A stretch of DNA of 64,000 nucleotides from an uncultured Myxococcales bacterium (lineage in GTDB: Bacteria; Myxococcota_A; UBA9042). How positions within the stretch are numbered: position 1 is the stretch's first letter; each line of letters starts with the position of its first letter. The notes under the pieces were generated by a model. It made no database searches. It was not told where the DNA came from and worked only from the letters and a program-made list of their open reading frames with translations. Of this stretch, positions 50,586 through 60,000 are shown one piece after another. A program made the translations under genes and the position numbers. The stretch spans positions 82,391 through 146,390 of the forward strand of contig CAIMLR010000020.1 in NCBI GenBank assembly GCA_903842345.1, given 5' to 3'.

Positions 50586-53252
50586 ATGAGCAACCTTCGC
50601 CGCATCTTCTTGACCGTCAGCCTCGGTTTGCTCGCCATCGCGTGCGAATCGCGCAACGGCGCACCGCTTCCCGGCAGCGAAGACGCGATGTTGGACAGCA
50701 CCGACGACGCCGCGTTGCCCGACGCCGCCACGCCCGAGGTCAATCCCTACATCGGCAAATGCGCCAAAGGTCCGAGCACGTGCGACGACGGCAACCCGTG
50801 CACGATCGACGACTGTGACCCCGCGCAGGGCTGCGTCACCACCGTCAAGCCGTGCGCGGACAGCGACCCGTGCACGTTGGACCGCTGCGACGTCAAGACC
50901 GGCGAATGCGCGCACGATCCCGATCCGTGCGACGACGGCAACGCCTGTACCACCGGTTCATGCACGCCGGGCAGCGGCTGCAGCTTCGCCGCGGTGGACT
51001 GCAGCGACAGCGACGCGTGCACATCGGATGGCTGCACCCCCGCGACCGGCTGCCTCCACGCCAAGCTCAACTGCGACGACAACCTGACGTGCACCGTCGA
51101 CAGCTGCGACGTGCTGACCGGCTGCGCCCACAAGCAACCGACCGGCGGGAAATGCTGCGAAGCCGACACGGATTGCGACGACAACAACGTCTGCACGGAC
51201 GAGCACTGCGTCGCCGGTTTGTGCGCCAGTCAGGGCATCTTTGGCTGCTGCAAGGCGGACGCCGACTGCAACGACGACAACGCGTGCACAGCCGACAAGT
51301 GCGACCTCGGCAACGGCGCGTGCGGCAACTCGATCCAGGCCAGCGCCGGCTGCTGCCAGACCGACGCGGACTGCAACGACCAGAAGGCGTGCACGCTGGA
51401 CCGCTGCGTCGCCAACAGCTGCGCCCATGAAATCACGTGCTGCAAGGCGACGAGCGACTGTTCCGCGTTTGCTACGGCGATCGATTCCTGCGGCGACGCA
51501 ACGTGCACGAGCGCGGGCTGCGGCGTCATGCCGGTCAGCGGCGCGGGCTGCTGCACGCCGGCGGTCAAGTCGACGGGCTTTGAGGGCGGCGACGCGTGGA
51601 CGGTCAACACCGCGCCGGCGAGCGTTGGCGGCTGGAGCATCGAGAGCGGCAAGACGCCGGTCAAGACGGGCAGCGGGGCGCTTGTATACCGCGGCGCGGC
51701 CAAGGCGATCCTGGGCGGCGGCACGACCGCGCTGGCCAAGATGGCGCCGATGCACGTGCCGGAAGGGACGAGCGCGACGCTGCAATTCCAGTTCCAGAGC
51801 CAGCTCAACAGCGCGGAGATCGTGCGGCTGCGCGCGGTCACAGCGATGGGCGCGTGGGTGATCTGGCAGGGCAGCAACACGGCAGGCGGCTGGCAGAAAG
51901 TCAGCATCAACCTCAGCAGCTTTGCCGGTCGCACGGGCACGCAGGTCATCAAGCTGCAGTGGGAAGTGCTGCCAAAATCCGCCGCGCCGGGCAACGGCAC
52001 GCTGATTGCCATCGACGACGTGCAAGTCACCAGCTCGTGCGCCGCGACCGCGTGCAAAGCCGACAGCGACTGCGACGACGGCCTCAGCGCCACCAAGGAA
52101 ACCTGCAGCAACAAGCAGTGCGTCTACGTGACCGCCAGCGACTACTGCGAATCCGCCACCGTCTGCGACGACGGCAACGCGTGCACCGCGGACAGCTGCC
52201 TCCCCAACAAGTACCAGTGCAACCACGGCAAGATCGCCAACTGCTGCCTGGATACCGCGACGTGCGACGACAGCAACGTCTGCACGATTGACGCCTGCAC
52301 TGCCTCCCACCAGTGCCAGCATCAGAAATTGCCCAGCGACACGTGCTGCAACGCGCCGGGCGACTGCGACGACGCCAACCTGTGCACGCTGGACAGCTGC
52401 CCCAGCGTCGGTTTGCCGTGCGCGCACACGCAGCCGGACGCGAACTGCTGCATGTCGGCCAAGAACTGCAACGACGCGGACAAGTGCACCGTGGACACGT
52501 GCAAGGCCAACCAATGCGGCCACGCGTACGTCTGCTGCGCCAAGGACGCCGACTGCAACGACGGCGATGACGTGTGCACCAATGACAGCTGCGTCAACCT
52601 CTTTTGCGAGCACACGCCGACGGGCGCCGCGGGCTGCTGCACGCCGTTGATGTGGCAGCAGGACATGGAGAGCGACATTCCGGCGATGTGGACGGCGAGC
52701 GCGTCGGGCGCCCCGAAGTGGCAGTGGACCCAGAAGAAGGCGCACGGCGGCACCGGTGCGCTCTGGTATGGCAACGCGACGACGGGCGATTTCTCCGACG
52801 GCAGCAACGCCAACACGGGCGCGCTGCAATCCACGGCGATCAACTTGCCGGCGAACGACGTCTACACGTTCTCCATGTGGGTCTGGCTGGACACGGAAAA
52901 TGGCCCGCCTTACGACGAACTGACGCTGAGCGCGCAGGTCGACGGCAAGACGTTCGTGCTGTGGACCAAGCACAAGGATTTGGACGGCAGTGGGCTGGAC
53001 CTGTGGAAGCTGCAGACGTGGTACCAGGCGCAGGTGAACCTCTCCGCGTTCGCGGGCAAGTCGGTCGTGCTGAACCTGAAGTTCGACACGGTGGACGGCG
53101 TGGGCAACAGCGGGCAGGGCGTCTTCGTCGACGATTTCCAACTCTCGCGCGCGTGTGCGCCGCTCACGTGCAGCGCGCCCGCCGATTGCGACGACAAACT
53201 GCCCGACACGCAGGACGGCTGCGCTGGCGGCAAATGCACCTATGCGTATTGA
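50586..53252 (+). CDS. CTDC-repeat lipoprotein 2 with two jelly-roll domains
   Basis: An 888-residue lipoprotein: lipobox AIAC (Cys20), short acidic spacer, CTDC-type cysteine repeats (residues about 59-324 and 485-690) and two beta-sandwich domains of about 160 residues (about 325-485 and 690-855), each ending in an IDDVQV- or VDDFQL-type strand as in MAM/laminin-like or carbohydrate-binding jelly rolls. It should lie on the cell surface; the jelly rolls suggest ligand or glycan binding. Its last 11 bases overlap the start of the WD40 kinase gene, so the two are coupled. Confidence 0.85.
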   Translation: MSNLRRIFLTVSLGLLAIACESRNGAPLPGSEDAMLDSTDDAALPDAATPEVNPYIGKCAKGPSTCDDGNPCTIDDCDPAQGCVTTVKPCADSDPCTLDRCDVKTGECAHDPDPCDDGNACTTGSCTPGSGCSFAAVDCSDSDACTSDGCTPATGCLHAKLNCDDNLTCTVDSCDVLTGCAHKQPTGGKCCEADTDCDDNNVCTDEHCVAGLCASQGIFGCCKADADCNDDNACTADKCDLGNGACGNSIQASAGCCQTDADCNDQKACTLDRCVANSCAHEITCCKATSDCSAFATAIDSCGDATCTSAGCGVMPVSGAGCCTPAVKSTGFEGGDAWTVNTAPASVGGWSIESGKTPVKTGSGALVYRGAAKAILGGGTTALAKMAPMHVPEGTSATLQFQFQSQLNSAEIVRLRAVTAMGAWVIWQGSNTAGGWQKVSINLSSFAGRTGTQVIKLQWEVLPKSAAPGNGTLIAIDDVQVTSSCAATACKADSDCDDGLSATKETCSNKQCVYVTASDYCESATVCDDGNACTADSCLPNKYQCNHGKIANCCLDTATCDDSNVCTIDACTASHQCQHQKLPSDTCCNAPGDCDDANLCTLDSCPSVGLPCAHTQPDANCCMSAKNCNDADKCTVDTCKANQCGHAYVCCAKDADCNDGDDVCTNDSCVNLFCEHTPTGAAGCCTPLMWQQDMESDIPAMWTASASGAPKWQWTQKKAHGGTGALWYGNATTGDFSDGSNANTGALQSTAINLPANDVYTFSMWVWLDTENGPPYDELTLSAQVDGKTFVLWTKHKDLDGSGLDLWKLQTWYQAQVNLSAFAGKSVVLNLKFDTVDGVGNSGQGVFVDDFQLSRACAPLTCSAPADCDDKLPDTQDGCAGGKCTYAY

Positions 53253-55362
53253 ACTGCTGCGCTATTGTCCGCGCTGTGGCAAGGCGACGGAGCTGCTGAC
53301 CTGCCCCGACGACGAGACGCCGACCGTGCGCAACGTCGAAGGCAAGGGCCAGAACCTGGCGCCGGGCGCGGTCGTCGGCGGCCGTTACCGCGTGCTGGGC
53401 GAGCTGGGGCGCGGCGGTTTTGGCGTCGTGCTGGACGCGATTCACGTGACGACAGGTCACCCGGTCGCGATCAAGGTGCTGACGCCAGTCGCGGGCGTCG
53501 ATGGCCAGGAGCTGGCGCGGCGGTTTTTCCAGGAGGCGTCGACGACGTCGCGCCTGTCGCATCCGTCCACCGTGCGGGTCTTTGACTTTGGCCAGACCGA
53601 GGAAGGCGACCTGTTCCTGGCGATGGAGCGGCTGACCGGCGAGACGCTGCAGGAGCAAATCGAGCGCGGGCCTCTGTCTGAGGCCGACAGCGTGGCGATT
53701 GCCGTCGACGTGCTGCGGAGCCTGGCTGAGGCGCATTCGCAGGGGCTCGTGCACCGCGATCTGAAGCCGGCCAACATCTTTTTGCACGAGATCCCCGGCG
53801 GCGATCGCGTCGTCAAGGTGCTGGATTTTGGCATCGTCAAGCACACCGACAGCGGCATGACGCAGGCCGGCAAGGCGCTGGGCACGCCGACGCACATGGC
53901 GCCGGAGCAGTCGATGGGCAAGCCGGTTGACGCGCGCACGGACCTGTACGCGCTGGGCGTGGTGCTGTTTGAGTGCCTGACGGGCGATTTGCCGTTCATG
54001 GCGGAGAGCGCGCTGGCGCTGCTGATGCTGCACATCACGGAGCCGGTGCCGAGCGTGGCGGAGCGCGCCCCGGGGAAAGTGCGGCTGGCGCTGGCGGCGG
54101 TTGTGGAGAAGGCGCTGGCCAAGGAAGCGTCGGCGCGCTGGCAGAACGCGGTGGAGATGCGCGTGGCGCTGCAGGCGGCGATGGGCGAGCCGGTGGACAC
54201 GTCGACGTACCGCACGGTGAATCCGGTGCTGGCGGCGGGACGGATGCCGGTCGTGGGGCCGATGACGTCCTCGGGCGAGGGCGCGCGGTCGGTGGCGACG
54301 TTGCAGGGTCCGGTGGCGAAGGCGGTGGATCGGAATCAGGGCGACAGCGCGATGCTGCACCTTGGCGAAGCGCCGGCGGCGAGCACGCAGCAATGGGGCG
54401 CGGTGGCGCCGGCGCATCCAGTCGAACTGCCGCCGACACGACCGGAGCGGACGCTGCGACCGCAGCCGACGGGCGAAGTCGATGCGTCGGAGCGGTTGAC
54501 GGCGTGGACGGCGGCGGATGACGGCAGTCGCGTGTGGTGGTCGGATCAGACGGGCGTGGTGCGGACGGCGGCGCTCGCGGGGCTGCACGATGCGCCGATG
54601 CGCCTGCGCGACCTGACGGACAGCCTGGAGATCGGTCGCCACGAGGCGCTGGTGACGGCGGTCGTGGCGTCGGCGGATGGTCGGCTGGTTGTCTCGGGCG
54701 CAATGGATGGCGTCGTGCGCGCGTGGGACCCGGTCGCGGGCGTGCGTCTCGCGGAATGGCGCGTCGATGGCGCCGTGACGTCGCTCGCGCTGGCCAGCGA
54801 AGGAACGCTGCTGGTCGTTGGCTGTCAGGATGGCGGCGCGTCGCTCGTGGACGTGCCCGGTTTTCGCGTTCGCCGCGTGCTGCGCGGCCATCGCGGCGCG
54901 GTGACTGCGGTGGCGGTGCTGGGCGCGCGGCGGCTGGTGGCGACCGCTGGCGAGGACGGGATTGTCCGCACGTGGGATCCCGTGGGCGGCGGCGCGCGTC
55001 TCGCGTTGCGCGGGCAGGGTTCGCCCGTCGTGGCCGTCGCGCTGGGCAATCAGGCGCAAGTGCTGGCATCGGCGACGTGGGATGGCGTGCTGACGCTGTG
55101 GCAGACGCGCACGGGCGACGCGCTGTGGAAGTTGCAGGCGCACACGGACGTGATCGCTGGCGTGGCGTTGGACCGCGCGGGCGCATTTGTCGCCACGGCT
55201 TCTGACGACCGCACCGCCAAGGTCTTTCGCGTCGGCGGCGGCGAACTTCTTGCCGAGCGCGGCGATTTCGAGTCCGGCGCCAAGGCCGTCCGCTTCGTTG
55301 ACGGCGCGCTGGCTGCGGTCGTCGCGAGCTGGGACGGCACCGTTCGCCGCATGAGCTGGTAG
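53242..55362 (+). CDS. Serine/threonine kinase with zinc-ribbon start and WD40 repeats
   Basis: A 706-residue cytoplasmic protein. Residues about 8-22 hold a CPRCG...C zinc ribbon, then a complete kinase domain: GRGGFGVVL, VAIKVL, HRDLKPANIFL, DFGIVKH and MAPEQS. A Pro/Gly-rich linker (about 330-425) has no membrane helix, and a seven-bladed-type WD40 beta-propeller (about 440-706) shows GHRGAVTAVAV, VVSGAMDGVVRAWDP and VATASDDRTAKVF repeats. The propeller probably recruits substrates. It starts inside the end of the cysteine-rich lipoprotein gene, ATG 53242. Confidence 0.9.
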   Translation: MRIELLRYCPRCGKATELLTCPDDETPTVRNVEGKGQNLAPGAVVGGRYRVLGELGRGGFGVVLDAIHVTTGHPVAIKVLTPVAGVDGQELARRFFQEASTTSRLSHPSTVRVFDFGQTEEGDLFLAMERLTGETLQEQIERGPLSEADSVAIAVDVLRSLAEAHSQGLVHRDLKPANIFLHEIPGGDRVVKVLDFGIVKHTDSGMTQAGKALGTPTHMAPEQSMGKPVDARTDLYALGVVLFECLTGDLPFMAESALALLMLHITEPVPSVAERAPGKVRLALAAVVEKALAKEASARWQNAVEMRVALQAAMGEPVDTSTYRTVNPVLAAGRMPVVGPMTSSGEGARSVATLQGPVAKAVDRNQGDSAMLHLGEAPAASTQQWGAVAPAHPVELPPTRPERTLRPQPTGEVDASERLTAWTAADDGSRVWWSDQTGVVRTAALAGLHDAPMRLRDLTDSLEIGRHEALVTAVVASADGRLVVSGAMDGVVRAWDPVAGVRLAEWRVDGAVTSLALASEGTLLVVGCQDGGASLVDVPGFRVRRVLRGHRGAVTAVAVLGARRLVATAGEDGIVRTWDPVGGGARLALRGQGSPVVAVALGNQAQVLASATWDGVLTLWQTRTGDALWKLQAHTDVIAGVALDRAGAFVATASDDRTAKVFRVGGGELLAERGDFESGAKAVRFVDGALAAVVASWDGTVRRMSW

Positions 55363-55386
55363 CCCCGCCGCATCCCCGCATTCGCC

Positions 55387-55429
55387 AAAAACGCCGCGCG
55401 CCCGGGAGGTTGACCTGCCCGGGCGCGCG
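55387..55429 (-). terminator. Long GC-rich terminator of the OmpA gene
   Basis: A 12-bp stem pairs 55395-55406 with 55418-55429 (CCCGGG flanked by CGCGCG) and continues into AGGT-TG-ACCT in the loop. On the minus strand it is followed by TTTTT (55387-55391), so it should end the OmpA transcript; it may also serve the plus-strand kinase gene. Confidence 0.75.
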
Positions 55430-55447
55430 ATTCTCTACCGCAACTGA

Positions 55448-56836
55448 CTACTGCGCGCCGATGACCGCAAACTCGATGCGGCGGTTCTGCGCCCGACCCG
55501 GCTTGGTCTTGTTGTCCGCGATCGGCTTGCTGTCGCCTTCGCCAACGGTCTCAAAGCGGCTGGCCTCGATGCCGTGTTCCGCAAAGAACGTCCGCACCGC
55601 GTCCGCGCGCTCCTGCGACAGCTTCTTGTTGGCCGCCGGCTCGCCGACGTTGTCGGTGTGGCCTTCAATCCGCAGGCGCAGGCTGGCGTACTGCTTGAGG
55701 ACCGGCAGCGCGCTCTCCAGCACTTTGTGCGAGCTCTTCATGATGCTCGCCTTGCCCGTGTCAAAGTTGATGCCCTTGATGACGCCGGCAAACGCCTGCA
55801 CCGCCTTGGGCAGGCAACCGTCGGCTTCTTTCACGCCAGCCACGTCCGGGCACTTGTCGTCCGCGTCCAGAATGCCGTCGCCGTCGCGATCCGGGCAGCC
55901 GCGGCGGTTGGCCGTGCCAGCGAGCGTCGGGCACTTGTCGTCCGCGTCGGCGATGCCGTCGTTGTCGCTGTCCGGGCAGCCCGCGAGCTCCTTCTTGCCA
56001 GCCACGGTCGGGCACTTATCGTCGCCATCGGCGATGCCGTCGCCGTCCTTGTCCGGGCAGCCGTTGAGTTCTTTCTTGCCGGCGACGTCCGGGCACTTGT
56101 CGTCCGCATCGAGGATGCCGTCGCCATCGCGGTCCGCCGGGGCCGGGCAACCCGCGCGCTCCGCCGTTCCCGCCACGTCCGGGCACTTGTCGTCCACGTC
56201 GAGGATGCCATCGTGGTCGCGGTCGTTCTCAACGACGACGGGCGCCGGCGCTTTTTCGGCTTTTTTGCCACCAAAGAAGATGTCCACGCCCGCGGTCACG
56301 CCCAGGTTCCACGCATTGGCGGCGTCAAAGCCATCGGTCCACATTTCCCGCGCTTCCGCACGCAGCGCCAGCCACGGCAGGATCAAGCCACGGACACCAA
56401 CGCCGGCGTGGACTTGCGGATCGACGTCCTTGCCCAGTGCGCCGCCAGTTGAATGGTACGCGCCAAAGCCGGCGACGATAAACGGCGTCCAATCCGACGT
56501 CAGGAGATGGAACAACACGTCCGCATCATAACGGAAAGCGTGGGTTTTTCCGCCGACATCCGCGGTGATGGGCAGATAGCCCGCACCCAATTCAACCGCC
56601 CAGCGCTTGGACAGCTGGTAGCCGAGGCGCACGCCCATGTCCGCCGACCACGTCGGCAGCGGCTGCGGGTTCTGCGTGTCGTCGCCGAAGTCCCAATTGC
56701 GCTCCGGCAGGTGCACGCCGCCGAAGAGTCCGAGGTACACCTCGTTTTCCGGGTAGTCCGCAAATGCTTGTACAGCAAACAGCGTGCTCATCGCACAAAT
56801 GGCGACAATCAGACGACTAAACGATAGGTTGCGCAT
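55448..56836 (-). CDS. OmpA-family outer-membrane protein with TSP3 calcium repeats
   Basis: A 462-residue protein with signal peptide (cleavage near QAFAD), an N-terminal eight-strand-type barrel (about residues 30-200), five or six thrombospondin type-3-like repeats of form DxDGDGIxDxxDKCPDVAG (about 215-345) that bind calcium, and a C-terminal OmpA domain with GINFDTGKA, RIEGHTDNVG and SQERADAVRTFF for peptidoglycan binding. It links the outer membrane to the cell wall. GGAGAAGAAGTG precedes the ATG, and the upstream shadow frame is not coding. Confidence 0.92.
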   Translation of the reverse strand: MRNLSFSRLIVAICAMSTLFAVQAFADYPENEVYLGLFGGVHLPERNWDFGDDTQNPQPLPTWSADMGVRLGYQLSKRWAVELGAGYLPITADVGGKTHAFRYDADVLFHLLTSDWTPFIVAGFGAYHSTGGALGKDVDPQVHAGVGVRGLILPWLALRAEAREMWTDGFDAANAWNLGVTAGVDIFFGGKKAEKAPAPVVVENDRDHDGILDVDDKCPDVAGTAERAGCPAPADRDGDGILDADDKCPDVAGKKELNGCPDKDGDGIADGDDKCPTVAGKKELAGCPDSDNDGIADADDKCPTLAGTANRRGCPDRDGDGILDADDKCPDVAGVKEADGCLPKAVQAFAGVIKGINFDTGKASIMKSSHKVLESALPVLKQYASLRLRIEGHTDNVGEPAANKKLSQERADAVRTFFAEHGIEASRFETVGEGDSKPIADNKTKPGRAQNRRIEFAVIGAQ

Positions 56837-57047
56837 CACTTCTTCTCCAAAGTTGAGGCCAAACAGTGCTTGGCGCGCAGCAAGATGCAGATTTGTGTGG
56901 AGGAATGCAAATTCTTTCGCAGATTGCAGGGGCTTATTTTGCCGTTGTCGTCGCAAGTTTGTCACACGGGGCGGCGTCCTCGCGCGGCCAGCCAAGTCCG
57001 GCTTCGCCTCGTCACGACCGAATGGAGTTGCTTGCTTGTGATCGGCG

Positions 57048-60000
57048 CTACGGCGCGGCGACGTTGACTTGCACGTCGTCGACGAACCAACCCGCGCCGT
57101 TTGGCTGGATGGGCAGCGGGCCAGCGGAGTCGGAGAAGCGCAGTTGCACCGTGACGGTGTGGCCCAACGCGGACGTGCAATCGATCTGCACCGGCGTCCA
57201 GACCTTGGCGTCGACCGTGCTGGCGATGCCGAACGTGACGAGGTCGAGGCCGGTCGTGGCGTCCAGGAGCGCGATCGCCCGCGTCTCGCCGTTGAACATG
57301 CCCACGTCGGACCAGCTGTAGAGGTTCAGTTTGCACGCGCTCGCCTTGGCGGGCAGGACAAAGCCAGGCGAGGTGGCGAACGCGACCGCGGGTAGGACTG
57401 TGCCGTACGTCGTGCCGTCGTTGAAGTTCAACGAGCAGCTTGGCGAGTAGTAGCCCGGCGTCGCCGGCGTGGCATCGACGGCCCACGCGAGGCCGCTGGT
57501 GCCGACGCCCTGGAGCTTCCAGTTGTTGGCCGCGCCGCACGCGAAGGCCTCGCTGTAGACGGTGCTGTAGGCGCACGTGTCGGGGCCCGTGCAGACGCCC
57601 GATGTGCAAGCGTCGGGGGTGGTGCACGCGTTGCCGTCGTTGCACGGCGTCGTGTCCGGCAAAATCTTGGTGCTGCAGGACGCCGCGCCGTTCAGGTTGG
57701 CGCACACGTCGGTGGTGCAGGCGTTGTTGTCATTGCACGGGCTCGTGCCGCCAATGCAGCTTACGCCGGCGCACGCGTCGTTGGTCGTGCAGGGGTTGTT
57801 GTCGTCGCACGTGGTGCCGTTGCCGATTGCGGCGTGCGTGCACTTGCCGGTGGTGCCGTCGCACGCGTCGAGCGAGCAGGCGTTGCCGTCGTCGCAGTTG
57901 GTGGCCGTGCCGCTGCAGACGCCGAGCTTGCACGCATCGCCGCTCGTGCACGCGTTGCCGTCGTTGCAGACCAGCGCGTTGGCGGTAAACGTGCACTGGC
58001 CGCTCAGCTTGTCGCACGCGTCCGTCGTGCAGGCGTTCTTGTCGTCGCACGCCACCGTCGCGCTGCAGTGGGTCGTGTAGATGGCGAGGTCGTCAATGAA
58101 GCCACCCGCGGTCGCGTTGAGGATGCAATCCGTGGTGGCGAAGCGGAACCGCAGCTGCAGCGCCTTGCCGACGTACGGCGTCAGATCGAGCGTCTGCATC
58201 GTCCACACGGCGTTGGCGGGCGCGGGGATGTTGAGCAGCTCCAGCCAGTTGACGCCGCTGTTCGTGGTGATTTCGACGCTCATCTTGTCGTACGCGGCGG
58301 CTTCATACGCGCCATTGTTGAAGAAGCGCAGCGCGAGGTGGCTGCCCGCCGGCAAGCTCGTGGCGTTGATGACCGGGGAGATGGCCGACGCGTCCAGCGG
58401 GTTCACGCACTGGAAGTCCTTGCCGTTGTTGAAGTTCAGCGAACACAGCGGCGAGAGATAGCCGGGCGCCGCGGGCGTGCCATCGACGCCCCAGCCGACG
58501 GTGGTCTCCGCGGTCTGGCCAAGCGTCCAGCCGGTGGCGCCGCCGCAGTTGAACGGCTCGACGTAGGGCACGCCGACGGTCACGCAGTTGGTGAGCGCGG
58601 TGTGCAGGCAGCCTTTGGCGCCGTCGCACGTGTCGACCGTGCACGGGTCGCCGTCGTCGCAGCTGATGAGCGGGGCGACGCAGCCGATGACCGGGTCGCA
58701 CGCGTCCGCGGTGCAGGGGTTCTTGTCGTCGCACACGGCGGGCGTGACGCTGCCGCATTTGCCGCCGCTGCACGTGTCGCTGAGCGTGCAGGCGTTGTTG
58801 TCATTGCACGGTGCGCTGTTGGCGGTCGAGGCGCAGCCGCCGGGCAATTGGCAGAAGTCGTTGGTGCACGGATTGGCGTCGTCGCACAGGATGGCAGCGC
58901 CCGCGCACGTGTACTTGCTCCAGTCGCTGGATGTGCAGACGCCGGTGTTGCACTTGTCCGTCGCGCTTGAACAGTCCGGTGCGCCGCCGCCCTGGCACTT
59001 GCCGCCCTGGCAAGTGTCCAGCGTGCAGCCGTTGTTGTCGGCGTTGCACGTGGTGCCGTCCGGCTTGTTGGCGCCGCCCTTGCACGTGTAGCTGGCCGCG
59101 CCGGTCGAGAGGCATCCGCCGGCGGTGCAATACGCCGGGTCGAGGTTGCAGTCGATCGTCGGCCCCGGCACGCAGGCGCCCAGCGCGTTGCATTTGTCGC
59201 CCGCGGTGCAGCCATTGCTGTCGGCGTTGCACGTCGTGCCGGTGGTGGCGGCGACGACCGCGCACGTGTTGCTGCTGTTGCTGAGCGACTGGCACACGCC
59301 GATCTGGCAGCCGTCAGCCGAGCCCGCCGCGCTGCAGTCCTTGACCGCGCCAGCCGTGCATGCGCCGGCTTTGCAGGCGTCGTTCACGGTGCAGCCGTTG
59401 CCATCCGCGTCGCACGCTGTGCCGTCGGGTTGCGCGGCGATGCTGCACGTGAACGACTGGCTGCCGGTTGATTTGCACACGCCGCTCCCGCAGCCCTTGG
59501 AGTCCGATGCGCAGTTGACGGCCACGCCGCCGGTGCACGCGCCGGCGACGCAGGTGTCGCCCGCGGTGCAGCCGTTGTTGTCGTCGCAGGCGCCGGTGAC
59601 GTTGGTGTGCTTGCACGTCCCGCCCATGCAGCTGTCGACCGTGCACGGGTTCGTGTCGTTGCAGTCGATCGCCGCGCCCTTGCACGCGCCGGCTGCGCAG
59701 ACGTCGATCAGCGTGCACGGGTCGCCGTCATCGCACGCGGTCTTGTCGGTGAGCGGGCTGTGCGTGCAGCCGCCTTTGCCGTCGCATGCGTCCGCGGTGC
59801 AGGGCTGGCCGTCGTCGCAGTTGATCGCGGTGCCGCCCTTGCACGCGCCGTCCTGGCAGTGCGTGCCCACGGTGCAGGCGTCGTTGTCGTCGCACGGTGA
59901 CGCGTCGCCCGGCAGGTTGTGGCAGCCGCTCACCGCGTCGCACGAATCGACGGTGCAGAACTGGCCGTCCTCACAGGAAATCGCCTTGCCGGTGCACGCG

